Shown here piece by piece: positions 1-40,747 of a stretch of DNA of 64,000 bases. The DNA lies in NCBI RefSeq assembly GCF_020740795.1, contig NC_067312.1, positions 71,754,905 to 71,818,904 on the forward strand. Reading direction: 5' to 3'. The DNA is from Apus apus (taxonomy: Eukaryota > Chordata > Aves > Apodiformes > Apodidae). Made by a program: the position numbers and the translations under genes. How positions within the stretch are numbered: position 1 is the first letter of the stretch; every line of letters begins with the position of its first letter. Under the pieces are notes generated by a model that was not told the origin of the DNA, ran no database searches, and worked only from the letters and a program-made list of their open reading frames with translations.

Positions 1-1304
1 ATGCATATAAGTAGGGTGAACAGCAGCGTAGGAAGTAAGGAGCTGAAATGCCTACAATATATCTTTTTAGTAAAGGGTAAAACCCCAGCTGTTCTTATCC
101 AACTAGCATCAAAGCATACTATTTGTGTTTTGTTTGCTGGCCTATAAAAAATAAAATGAATCCATTAAATACCCACTGAACACACTGGAAATTATGCTAG
201 TGCATAATTCATTATCTGAGTTCCTTGTAAGGGCTGTTATTAGTCAAATTTTTGCCTCTATCACAATATTGAAGACATAGATGGACTTTACATTTTACCC
301 TGTTGTGTTCTGCAGAATAAGACATTCACAGGAAAAAGGCAAAAATATTAGACTCAAAGGAATTCTAATGAGAATTTCCAACTTCCAGTTTGTAGCTTGA
401 TGAAGAAAAATATTAAATCCCTTCCAGACTCTTGGACTATTATTAATCTGTTGGGTTTTGGTTTTTTTCTTAATTATATATTTAAACTTGTGGCTTAATA
501 ATTATTTGGCAAAATATAACAAAAGCAAATCCATTATGAAAGATCAGGAGCTGGAGTATTGCTTTCTGTTGTCTTTCCTCTTCTTCTTACAGAATCTTTA
601 TGCCATCCTTGTTTTAAAGGGATGATCCCTATTCATGGCATGGGAAAAGGAGTAACTATGTTTTTACTATTAATTATTAATTATTTTTCAGTAGTGATTA
701 TTTTTCACTTTGTCTTTATCTTCAAATTAAGACTACTTGTTAGTTAATGTATCTTAGTTTGAAACCCAGAGACATCTTGTCTCTTTATATTGAGTAAATT
801 ACCTGGCATTGGAGTTTTACTGCTCTGCAGAATATTTGTTCAACTTTATAACTAACTGCTTCTGAAAAAGGGAGAAAATGGCTAACAAATGTGTAACATT
901 CAGCTTCTTAAAACGTCCAAGGAGAACAGCTAGCTCTTGTTCTTGAACAGAAAGCTGTTGGTATCCTTTCTGAGTAAATGAAAGAATGGTAAATAAAAAG
1001 GCAGTCTACTACTTCATTTATGAAGTCTTCAGGTGAAAATCTAGACATTTCTGGCTTTGTGGTAGTTCCATCAAGTCTTAAATCCAGTCACTTCTGAACA
1101 TGAAGTCAGTGTTTTTATTTCAAATAGTGAGATGTAATTCAGTGGAACCTGCCACTATTTATGGAAAATCTCATTATCGAAGCACTTTTTCTACCAAAGG
1201 TGGTTTTAATTTTAGGCTTAATGTTTTGAAGTGAAATGTTATTAGTTTGGAAATTGTCTTAAGTAAATTGTTAGAAAATAAAGTATGGTGGTTTCAATCA
1301 TTAT

Positions 1305-1341
1305 GAATAGTAATGCAGATACATAGAATAGTAATGCAGAT
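1305..1341 (+). repeat. 21-bp tandem duplication
   Basis: GAATAGTAATGCAGAT occurs at 1305-1320 and again at 1326-1341, period 21. Confidence 0.9.
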
Positions 1342-1732
1342 TTCCCTTACTCTTAGTGACAGGTTTTCCTGAGCTTTTCTTCATCTATTTAAAACACAGC
1401 CAATATACTGAAAGCTTCTGGAACATTAGTGTTTCCCAGTGAAGTGGCACAGGGAAGAAAACTTTCAGGATTAAGTCTGGCACAGATCAACAGCAGAATG
1501 CAGAAACAGTGTGATTACTGAAGCTGAAAAGCTGGCCCAGTGCTTTGAATAACTAATTCTTTGCTTGACTCTGGAAATCTTTCCTGTTGACATTACAAAG
1601 AGTAATTTTTGTTGTTTTCTAATTTCTAAGGCCATAGAATTGTATAAATAATTTCATAAATTTTCCCATACATGAAACACTCTTCTACATCACATTTCCA
1701 GTGATGCACATGCAGTGTAACACCAACCGTAC

Positions 1733-1757
1733 AAAAAAAAAAAAAAAAAAAAAAAAA
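1733..1757. repeat. A25 homopolymer
   Basis: 25 consecutive A in the 3' flank of HAPLN1. No recognisable element to its left, so it is not clearly a retroposon tail. Confidence 0.97.
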
Positions 1758-3740
1758 TTAAAAAGCCTTCCTTATTTATGCTTTATTTTATTTTAGAAGA
1801 TGGCAAAAAACACAAGGAAGAAATTGGTACTTGCATTTCTACTTTCAAAATGCTCCAAAGAAGCCTAAAACAAAGGCTTTGGAATACAGTTTTCTTTATT
1901 TTCGTCATAAATCATATTCACAGAGTAGTCTTTTTTTTTTCCCCCATAGTCTTCTAGTCACTTTGTTTACTATGGCCAAGGACATACTTTCATATTTTGA
2001 TCTACACATTTCACTTTTGTGTTTTCTGGGACAGAAGTAGAAGAATGGCCAGTCCATATGGAGAAATCATCATCTTGAAAAGAACAATATTGTCAATTGT
2101 TGTCAATTCATGGGCATTAAAATTCAGATACATTGTGAAATACAAGATAATGACAGAGAACATGTATTTATTCGAATGATAGAATATTCTCTCATTAACA
2201 GAAAATAGGACAGACTGTTATCCAGTTCTTAAGCTGCTTTTAAGAGTTTTTTATCCAAGCACCTAGCTAGCTTAGTAAAAAATAAGAAAACATCCTAACA
2301 TTTGACATTATGAAAGGAAATGGAGTCAGTAGCTGTAAAAATAAATATTGTTTCTTTTTGTCTATTTGTGCCCACTTCTAAGGCAAGCATCCACTTTCAT
2401 GGTTTTTAAACCTGCTTACATTAGAACTGATTATTTTTTTTCATACAAAGGTTTTCATCAAACTATCCAATTAACTGCAATTTTTATAATAATACATAAT
2501 GTTGTATATCAATACATAGATATAAATCTAGCTTGATCCCATATTGGACTCTTCATAGGTAACATGACAAATGCAAATTCATATACTGCAACTCCATTAC
2601 ATGAACATATAATTCCTAGCAAGCAATATCTTCACTGCAAACTTACAGGCATAACTGAATGATAAATTTGGCCATCTGTGATCACACGCCAGCTCAGCAT
2701 CTCTCTGGAGACCTCATTCCTTGTTGCCCTGTGGCCTCTTTGTGCTGCCAAGCTGGGAGCTCTGGGGCTTTCCCCCAGTGCTGAGGGATCACCTGGGTGG
2801 TGCAGAGCCTGCTCAGCCACCGGCCCGGTGTTTTGGGTGATGCACAAAGCAAGGGGGAGAGTAAGGGGGGATGCTACACATGGGCTGTCACAGCGGCAGC
2901 CCAGAGATATGGGTGCAGAAGGCATAAGCTAGCACAAGCCTGAGACTGCTGTGATTTAGGACCTGATCAGCCATCTCCAGAGCATTGCAAAATTGGTGAA
3001 AGGCTGAGTTGGCCTTCCCGCAGTGCCTTTGGTCTAGCAGTGAGGGCACTTTAAGCCAGCCCCACAAGTGGGTTGGATGTATACATTTTTTATGCAGGCA
3101 AAATATAATCCCCAGTCCTGCAAAAAAAGATGTGTCTGGGTAAAACCCTGTGAGGGGTTTCCCTGGAGAGGTAAAAAAAAAAAAAAACAACACAAACCAA
3201 CACAATGAAAAAAAATAATTAATGAGGGTCTCTTAACCTCTGTGCAATAGGAAAACCAAGCAGCCTCCTCCAGATCTAGCAGATCATTCAGGAGGATAGA
3301 GCCAGCTGCATAAAAGGCTTTCCTCTTTACAGCAACTCTGGATCTAGCTGGAGTAACAACTAGGATATTCCTTATAGCTTTTCCCATCCCATAACCTCTT
3401 CTTCCAAGCTTCAGAAAAGGGCATGAAATAGTCTGCCTCTTTTTTCCGTGTTTCTGAAGGTTGGATGGGGGAATTACATGTATTCCTCTTGGTCATGGTC
3501 CAGTCTTGAACACACAATTCCTTACCCTGTATGCGTATTTTCCATTTTTCTTTCCATTTCCATTTTTTCTCTAAAAGATTCAGAAAAGGTTTTGAATGGC
3601 CTGAGGAAATGTGTGAAATTGACATGGATTTAAAAAATGGGTGTTCAGAAAAGATATGGGTTTAGGAGCTTGACCTGTAATAAGAATCTATTTATAGCCA
3701 AGTGACAGAGTTTCAAGAAATTCCAATTCCTAGTGGATTG

Positions 3741-3768
3741 AAAAAAAAAAAAAAAAAAAAAAAAAAAA
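3741..3768. repeat. A28 homopolymer
   Basis: 28 consecutive A followed by GGAGGGGG. No retroposed gene sequence was recognised upstream of it. Confidence 0.97.
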
Positions 3769-4298
3769 GGAGGGGGTTTGGCACCATCTGTATAGTATGA
3801 GCAAATATCCACTGTGGGTGTAAGTATCCTCAGAAGGATGGAAATTTGCCTCTGAGCTTGATGGCAATGAACTCCATTATAATAGCTCTTATACTATGGT
3901 ATCTTTCAGCTACAATTCTACCATATATTGTTCCTGGGTTGTTCACAGAGTTTTAAAACAGGACTACAACCACTCCGGGAAAGAGATTTATTTACTCATG
4001 TCCATGGGAAAATAGCTACACCAAACCATTCATGAAAGCATACCAGTTGTGTCCTACTTAGATAAATACCACTATATCTCATTAAGATATGGAAACAATG
4101 GGAAACTATAAAACTTTGTGTAATACAAATATTGGTCCTCTAAAATCTTCATAGTCAGCAAGCGCAGAGTAGGAAAAAGAGTTCTCCGTTTTTAAGTAGT
4201 AGAACCAATACTGGATAGAGAACGTCAAAACTGCCTAAGAGATTACTCAAGACCAAGATATTTTTAATCAATGGCCTCTTTGTTTTTTTGGATATCCA

Positions 4299-4500
4299 GC
4301 TTGAGACACCATAAGTGTAGTAAATTTTCAGAAAGCCTTGAGCACCCACTCTCTGAAAAACTGGTTGCATTAAGGTATCTGAAGATGAGCACCAAGAATT
4401 GCTGCATCCAAAATGAGTTTGCATCAGAAATCCAAATTCCCTCAAATTGGTATTTAGGGAGGACCTAGTGCTTTAGGCAGCTCTTGAAAATCCTAGGCAC
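4299..4500. repeat. Probable ancient amniote interspersed repeat, worn
   Basis: The stretch has the word pattern of an old dispersed repeat that I recall from reptile and bird genomes: TTTTCAGAAAG then GAGCACCCACTCTCTGAAAA, then short GAGCACCAAG and TGAAAATCCTAGGCACC blocks. I cannot name the family with certainty and the boundaries are approximate. It would lie just beyond the possible 3' UTR end. Confidence 0.4.
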
Positions 4501-4809
4501 CATGCACAGTGTGTGTTTATCTCTGACACTGGCAGATAGAGGTAAACATCTTCCACATGGACCACTGCAGATGTAGTGAAAAGAAACATTTCAATATTTA
4601 TTTTTTTTTCTGTTAACTCTAAGGAGTATTAACTAAATAATTCAGGGCTAGCAATGCTATGTTTTCAATGACAGTGTAAAAACAAATGTGCTTTTCAGAT
4701 ACAAATAAGATGTAAGGTTTCTTTCTCTTCTGAACCTTGATAGCTGGTTTCAGATTTTATTTAATAATTTTGTCCTATGACTTCATAATTCTAATTTATT
4801 TTCTTAATT

Positions 4810-5830
4810 TTTATTTATTGTGATGTGTAAATAGGTAAGAAATATTAAATATTGTAATGTTCATTCATGAAGACAATAACATTTCAAAGGCTAATGTAAA
4901 ATTAAGCTGCTAAAGTTTACAATTTCTCTGTCCAGCAGTTCATCTATACAACTGCCCTGAGTAGATGCTATATGCTGCTTAGCAAATGGCCTTTAAGAGT
5001 TTAAAAATATCTCAATAAAGCTACTCAAAGGTAATACAACACTTCTCACACATCTTTAATTGGACTTAAGATGAAAATACTGTTTTCTTATTGTTTAATT
5101 ATTGATTCCCTCATCGATGAGTTACATACACAACTAAACCACATTTGAAATGTTCAGGAGAACTAATTGTGCTTGTTCCTATGCATGGGACCATGAGCTT
5201 ATTTTTCAGAAAGACAAGCTTTTAAATTGTAAAACTAGTCCTGCTTTAGTGGACTGTTTTAGCTGCTTTTATTTAACTCTGTGTTGTTTCCATGTGAAAC
5301 CAGTGAAAACAGTTATTTTCTAAGCTATGTTGTTGTGAGGCTTTTTTGTAAAACCTCACTGATCCCCTTTAATAAAAATCATATTTCAAAATTCCTGATA
5401 AAATTAATTTGCAGTGTTTCTCAGTCTGATAGAAATATGTAAAATTTGTGCTTTTAAAAGCTGCTTTGAGTAGCCTTACATTCCATAATTGTGCCCTAGC
5501 AATCCTCAAGCTCTATTGCATGCCCCATTCATGTAAATATATTTTGTTGGGAAGATGTAGCTTAAAGAATTTGGCTCTAAAACTTCCTTACCTAGAGCTT
5601 CCATTAAATTATATTAATTTAAAGTATCTATGGAATGATACTTTTACAAAAACACTAAAGGAAAATAAACAAAAACAAAAACAAATTAATGAGTTGGGTT
5701 TCTGAAGATGACTCTTTACAGTAAGTAAACAGGGTTTATCACAGTTTTAGTAACTTGTATGAGTTCATATCGAAAAGAAATCTTTCACATGTTCTTAATG
5801 AATTTAAAACTTTTGTGCTCTAGGTATTTT
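4810..5830 (-). other. HAPLN1: HAPLN1 3' UTR, extent uncertain
   Basis: AT-rich sequence downstream of the stop codon, continuous with the last exon. On the minus strand, possible AATAAA poly(A) signals lie at 5273-5268, 4819-4814, 4815-4810, 4761-4756 and 4602-4597. The doubled signal at 4819-4810 is the most striking, but AATAAA is common by chance at this base composition. HAPLN1 transcripts of several lengths are known in other species, so more than one site may be used. The lower boundary is a guess; RNA 3' ends would set it. Confidence 0.4.
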
Positions 5831-34972
<29,142 letters not shown>

Positions 34973-35732
34973 CTTTATAGTCAAAAGAATCTTCTTCACT
35001 GTAAGAGCATCACATACAAAGAGGCTTGTGAATTTTTGGAAACCTTTACAGTGTTGTATTGCATGACTTGTTACAGCCACGATCTTATGAGAGAACTATA
35101 ACATATTTAACCCATTCAGCTGAAAAACTTACAATAGCTACTATTTTTTTTAGGCAACGAAGACTTGACCTTTTTATCATGGACTTCCATTAAATGAAAC
35201 TGGCAATCCTTATTTAACTCTGCCTGTGCAGAAATACAACATGAAAATATAAAAGTGCACACGCAGGATTATCCACAAAGTGAACTCCTTGCAAGACTAT
35301 ATGTAAGCAATACCTGTGTTTCAAAAGAGCTTCTAGTGTACTTTTACTTTTCCAGACCTACTCTAGATCTGGTCTGTAAATAGAGTTAAAACAGTCAAAG
35401 CTATCACTATATCTATATCCACTGCATGATGCAATCTTCTGGTGATAATATTTTCAAGATTAAACCAACTTTCTCAAAGGTTTTGGCATTTCAATGAATA
35501 CTGCAAGTTAATCTAGCAGTTGGGGTGGTGAGTTTGCTTGAGCTAAGCAGTAAAGATGACAAAATATTTCTTAGGCTGACTAGAAAGATCTCTTTTATTT
35601 CAGACCCACTTACCATTTTAAAAGATCTCTAAATACATAATGAAATGCTCATAACCATGCACAAAGTAGGTTAGAGTTGTATATGCTACCACTGCAGCTG
35701 CCCTGATTGATTTTTCATTCATTTCCACCTAG

Positions 35733-35930
35733 AATGCTGACGCACTATAAGTGCATGCCAGGTAGGGTCTCTGCAGTCAGTAGAGCTGAGAGCTGCAGGG
35801 AAATTCTCTGCCAGCCTCTGAGTAGTAATTAGGCAAATGAAGACCTGAAATAGAAAAGGCGGCTTAAAATACAAGAGTTTTTATGCAGAGGGCTCAGGCT
35901 GCTCTGTGTTTTATAGCTATAATTTTTATG
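35733..35930 (-). promoter_or_regulatory. Candidate TATA-type promoter or enhancer, about 0.9 kb 5' of the first coding exon
   Basis: On the minus strand a good TATA match (GCTATAAAACACAGAG, TATAAAA at 35915-35909) is followed by a moderately GC-rich stretch with a TAATTA homeodomain-type core. No strong splice donor follows, so a complete alternative first exon is not demonstrated. TATAAAA also occurs by chance at this AT content. Confidence 0.2.
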
Positions 35931-36428
35931 ACACTGATTTCTTAAAATAAAATATAGTTATTTCCCAGTTTTGCCTTTCAAAAGACCAGGGTTTTTTCCC
36001 CAATCATCAAATAGTAGCAGCATTATTAATGTGCTTTCTCTCTAATGCAGAGATAAATTTAAATTTTTTCCTTTCTTCTCTGTCATTAGCTAGAAATACA
36101 TCAAAGTTGCAGGGTAATCTCAGCAGAACCTGGGTTAAGGTTCAAACTTTGCAAATAGTCTCCATCCCAAAATAGAATCAAACATCTATGTGTTTAAGTC
36201 TAGATCCAAATATTGTAATACAAGCCAACCTCTGTTACAGACTAAAATTCAGAAATGCTATTGCCATTTTTTTCATAACAGAACATGCATGTTACTTGCC
36301 TGCTTTTTCATTTCTTCAAAGCAAACTTGGGTGGGAATTCAAAGACAATTCAGCATCCCTTACTCCTTACTGTGGTGTGTCTAGAGGTAGGACAAGTACT
36401 CACTGCACACTATTTTCCAGGTGGTCCA

Positions 36429-36682
36429 CGCTCGGTAACTCAAGACTTTCCAGCCACTCCCTCTTTCCTAGAAAGCTTGACAGGCTGATGACCTCCATTC
36501 CGGAGAGCAAGGACAGATGTGGCTCCCCCTAGAGCACATCAGCCAGAGCCCGGGCCGACGGAGGGGTCCCATAGCCATGGCTGGGTGTTCCTCCTGCCTG
36601 GCTGCGCGAGAGAGCAGGGCACTCTTGTGTAAAGTCACACTGCCCTTTCCCTCACAAATCCCAGACTCGATATGTTTCCTCG
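36429..36682. promoter_or_regulatory. CpG-rich patch upstream of the first coding exon, possible regulatory element
   Basis: Ten CpG dinucleotides in about 250 bp, including GCCCGGGCCGACGG and GCTGCGCGAG, in a region where CpG is otherwise rare. It lies about 1.4 kb 5' of the HAPLN1 first coding exon. No clear minus-strand splice donor of a first exon was identified, and no repeat family was recognised. It could be a small promoter, an enhancer or an unrecognised insert. Confidence 0.3.
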
Positions 36683-37311
36683 AAGAGTAATAAATGCTTC
36701 AGGTTTGGGGTATGGTTTTTCTGGCTGTTGACTAAAAACTGACAATGGTTTTCTTTTTTATGGGTTGGGGATATTGTTATTGATTTAGAAAGATTCTGGC
36801 TAGCAAGGAAGCTTTGATTTTCAAGGAAAAGTTTGTGAGGGTGTTACCACCTCAATCTGCATCTTGGAACCTACGCTAGATTCAAAGCCTCTGGGATCCA
36901 TGTAGTGGGAGTAAAGCTCCTAGAGGTCCTAGAGACCAGCTCTGTGAGCACTTTGCTGCTCATTAACACTTTATCTCTACCTTTTTGCCACAAATCTGCT
37001 CTTTTTCATGTCACTAGTGAAAAGAATCAGCCACATAACCAGGTGACAGGTGGTAGTACATTTTTGGGGGCAACATCCCCATGTTCACCAAACTCTGTGT
37101 GCACAGGGGCTAGAGCTCTCTAGTGGAATAAGAAAAATTTACTTTCTGGTTACATGGGTGGAGAACTCCACACATGCCTCTTCTTCTTGTTAAGATCACC
37201 CTAATATGATAGGGGAAAGTCCTCCATGTAGCATCATCAGATGGTAGTTGTCAAAACAACTGGTTTTAGGGTTAGGCTGTTGCAATGAAGGGGCAGAATA
37301 CACCTTTCAGA

Positions 37312-37341
37312 GATATTTGCCTGTGCCTTCAGGCAAATATC
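37312..37341. other. Perfect inverted repeat, 12-bp arms and 6-nt loop
   Basis: GATATTTGCCTG at 37312-37323 is the exact reverse complement of CAGGCAAATATC at 37330-37341, with TGCCTT between. It would fold as a 12-bp hairpin. No known RNA family recognised. Confidence 0.9.
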
Positions 37342-40300
37342 ATGTTACTCTACAGATTTTATGTAATAGCATCAGACAAGGAGGATAAGAGGCAGGTCAG
37401 CAATCATTTGGACATCTGCTCTTCCTTTTCTTCATCTTCCTGGATGCAGCTGAACAATTTCCTATGTCACTTGCCACAGACATTGTGTAAAATCAACCTT
37501 ACAATTCCATCCTGACATGTTTTTTGGAGGGATATATCCAAGATGGTGGTACTTTATCTTTGTTGATAGGCAAAGGTTACAGTGGCTAGGTTTCTGGTTT
37601 TCCCTAATTGCCATGGACAAAAAGGGCAGCCTGAGGTCTTCCTGGTGTGTGCAGGAGCACACACACAAATAGCCCATGTGTGCAGGTCTGTGCTCTCTTT
37701 GACTGTGATGAAGTTCATCTGCACTGTCTCAGGCAGTACAAAACTAGCAAGAACTTAAAAACTATTTCCCAGGGGAGCAAATGCCTGGTCAATGTTTTAG
37801 AATATGTATCCATCCCATATCTTTGCTTAAGCCACCAGATGCTTCATACTTGAGGATCAAGTGAGAGTAAAATTTTAGCTGGGCAGCAGCATCCTTCTGT
37901 GGGCCACTTTAACCCTTCTTTTAATTCTGAGCAGCTTTAAGGCTGATCACTTTTATTGCCCTGCACAGCAGCAGCTGACAAAATGTGGGTGTCTGAAGTC
38001 AGGAATACCCTAACTTTGTACTGTTCTCCACCTGGGAATCCCTCTGATGGGAACCGTGGCATCGAGCCAGAGCAGTGCAAAGCAATGTTACCAGGCCAAG
38101 AATCTGACCCCTGGAGTTTTGTCGGTTATCCAAAAAGCAATTAGCCAGAGGAATTCAATTCCTCAGTTCCAGCCAAAGCAATAGAAGTCAGATTCAATTT
38201 CTGCAGCAGCCTAGGAAGACCTCAGGGAAGAAATGATAGGTGTGGATGTTTTCATATTAAAATTAATAAAATCTTGGCTGGGAGTAAGTGAATTTTCAGT
38301 AAGAAATGGTAACGATTAGTCATACTCAAGAAATTCGCACTGGTTTCAATTAGTGCAGTTTATGAATCTGTTACCTCCCTTGACAAGAACACAATGAAGC
38401 TGAAAAGTAGTTTTTAAAGGGAGACCTCAAGGCTTAGGGAAATGGTCAAGGTGACTGTACATTCAGGTTTTTAGTTCTCAATAACTGTTCATTCTTAGAT
38501 ACAACTTGAAATTCTGATATTAATCACCAGTTTGTCATACCTACCCAGCCATAATTCATCTACTACTGGCAAATCTAAAAGGCCTTAAAGCATCAATGTT
38601 TGTATTTGAATATAATATCCTGAAAATTAACAAAAGGCCTTCAAGCAAATCAATTATATTAGTAACAAGCATCTCTCTGAAGAACAGAGTACTGAAAAAT
38701 AATGTTACATGCTAATCTCTGTTTTTTTAATAAAATAACACATTTCTTATTTATTGCCACAACTAATTTCTACCTACAGAACATGAGAGCATCTGTTGTG
38801 TGAGGATAAATGTCCACCTAGCTCAATAAGCTGTAGAGCAGCACCTATTAAGGAAACAAAAACAAAGTATTTTCAGGGAGATGGTGTTGGCTGCAGCAAT
38901 TGAGTATCTCTTATCCTTAGGCACTACTTGTAGATAACAGAATAGGAGGAATGCCAGTCTAGGCTGTTACCATGCAGTTTCTTCAATAGCTTTTCCTAAA
39001 ACAGGGAAGTTTGAGTAAAATACTTCAATCTAGCTAATTATACAGATTTATGGTATGAAATGACTGGCCCAAGTCTCCTAAAGATAATCCTTTAAATATA
39101 TATATGGGCACTTAGGTTTAGGTTGCTGAGTCCAGCCAAAAGGATGGAATTCAGCATGAGATTGTGGATGCCTAATTTAATTTGCCTACAAGTAAAATAT
39201 TGATACCTAACCAATGCAGTTAGAGGAAGGCAGATGTGTGTTTAGTTGACCTAGGATGCTTTTTCTCCATTCCCTTTTATATTTGAATAACTTTCTCTCT
39301 CTGCAGTGTGGCCTCACTGGAGAAGTAGGAATCGTGGTCTTGAATCTTGCATGCTGAAGTAGAGAACACTCCTCGCAGGGGCTCTTTGAATGAGTGATCT
39401 AACATGAGGCTGTTTTGCAAACACAGTACAGACGCAAATTGATTTAGTCAAGGACTCATCACTCAGGATTAAAGGGACAACAATGGACAGAGGTGCACCA
39501 AGTGCAGATCTGACTCAGGTGGTAAGTAGGGATTCAGTCTCTGTCTGGTAATTAACATTTCTTTTGACTAGCTCTAGACAACTTTCCACTCAGTATGGTA
39601 AGCAACACTTTAAGAAACACTCATCTCTCTATTGACTGCAGAAGAAGGATTGGTGTTCTGACTCATCTTGGTAGCACAGACACATTTGTTTTAGATGTCC
39701 TGATGCAAAACATGGGCACTTAAAGTCAGCAACAGCAAAATCACCTTATTCTTGAAGAGCATTTAGCTTCTTATAGATACTTGCAGTCTCCTTTAAAGAT
39801 CTTCCATTCTTCAAAGGTAATGATAAAATACTCAGTTCCAGCTACAGACTCAAGACCTCAGTTAGTAAAGTCAGGTGAAAATCCACTTCTTGCCCTGATA
39901 TGCCCTTACACCATCTAGTCTTGATTCTACTTTTCACTTATTTTGCTAAGAAGACACATTCCTCTCAGTGAAAACAGGCCCCCAGGCTGAGGGAATTAAG
40001 GAAAGACAGATTCAGCAGACTGCTCCCCAAGCTAAAGTGTTCCCACAAAGGATATTTTGCTGATATCATGGCAAACAGAAAGCAAAATTGATGGCATAAA
40101 CCTAATAATGTTTACATGCTCCATTAAAATTACTTAGAGCAAGCTTTCTAAGACCTCCTCCCATGCTACTTCATTAGTTAAGGCAATTTGGAAATTTGTG
40201 AGACTGTGTGAGTCTTGGGGCCACCTAAAGTGCCAGACGGTCAATGTCTGGAGAACAGGTTGTCATAGTAGTTCTCTAACCATAGGCAGAACAGTTCAGT

Positions 40301-40707
40301 GGAAAAGCAGCAGGACCATTCAAAGACATCTGGAATCCCCTGGAGTCTATTAATTCCCTGGGAAGAATGCTGATAAATTGCTTGCAGGGGAAGAAGAAAG
40401 TATCTTAGTCTTTGAAGTGTCTGCCTTATGTTAGGTATGAAATTTATTCCAGATACAGAGGATAACAATGGTAACAATACTTTTGACATTATACATAGAG
40501 CATAATGAGTCTGAAAATTTGGCTCCCTAGGTTTAATGCAACCAGGGATAAGGCAAATGTGCTGATGTTAAGGTCTGTCTATCATTGATAGAATACTGGT
40601 CAGTCAATGCTTTGAGAATGGTTTTTTTCTTGTTCTTTATAATGGACTATATAATATGCCAGCATTTCAGGAATCCGGATGATTTTGCTTGAAACGTAGC
40701 AATGTTC

Positions 40708-40747
40708 TTTGATAATACATATCAAAGTTATTTGATAATACATATCA
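40708..40747 (+). repeat. 23-bp tandem duplication of a palindromic unit
   Basis: TTTGATAATACATATCA occurs at 40708-40724 and again at 40731-40747. The first copy continues to a near-palindrome, TTTGATA-ATACA-TATCAAA. Origin by local duplication; function unknown. Confidence 0.85.

Larger units (their letters stand above)
1..4298. other. 3' flank of HAPLN1, non-coding
   Basis: No exon or RNA gene recognised on either strand. It holds an A25 run (1733-1757), an A15 run (3173-3187), an A28 run (3741-3768), a 21-bp tandem duplication (1305-1341) and a locally GC-richer block at about 2680-3070 of unknown nature. In other vertebrates VCAN lies beyond this end, tail to tail with HAPLN1, but no VCAN sequence was recognised. 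Confidence 0.6.

Noticed and set aside
3741..3768. Poly(A) tail of a processed pseudogene
   Set aside because: No gene-derived sequence was recognised beside the A28 run, nor beside the A25 and A29 runs.
1..5000. Terminal exons of VCAN, the expected neighbour
   Set aside because: No EGF, C-type lectin or sushi coding sequence was found on either strand.
34973..35080. In-frame upstream ATG extending the HAPLN1 N-terminus by 36 residues
   Set aside because: A splice acceptor at 35000-34999 interrupts the stretch, and the canonical signal peptide begins at ATG 34972.
36188..36532. 114-codon open frame on the plus strand over part of the CpG-rich patch
   Set aside because: Low-complexity composition without motifs; openness follows from local base composition.
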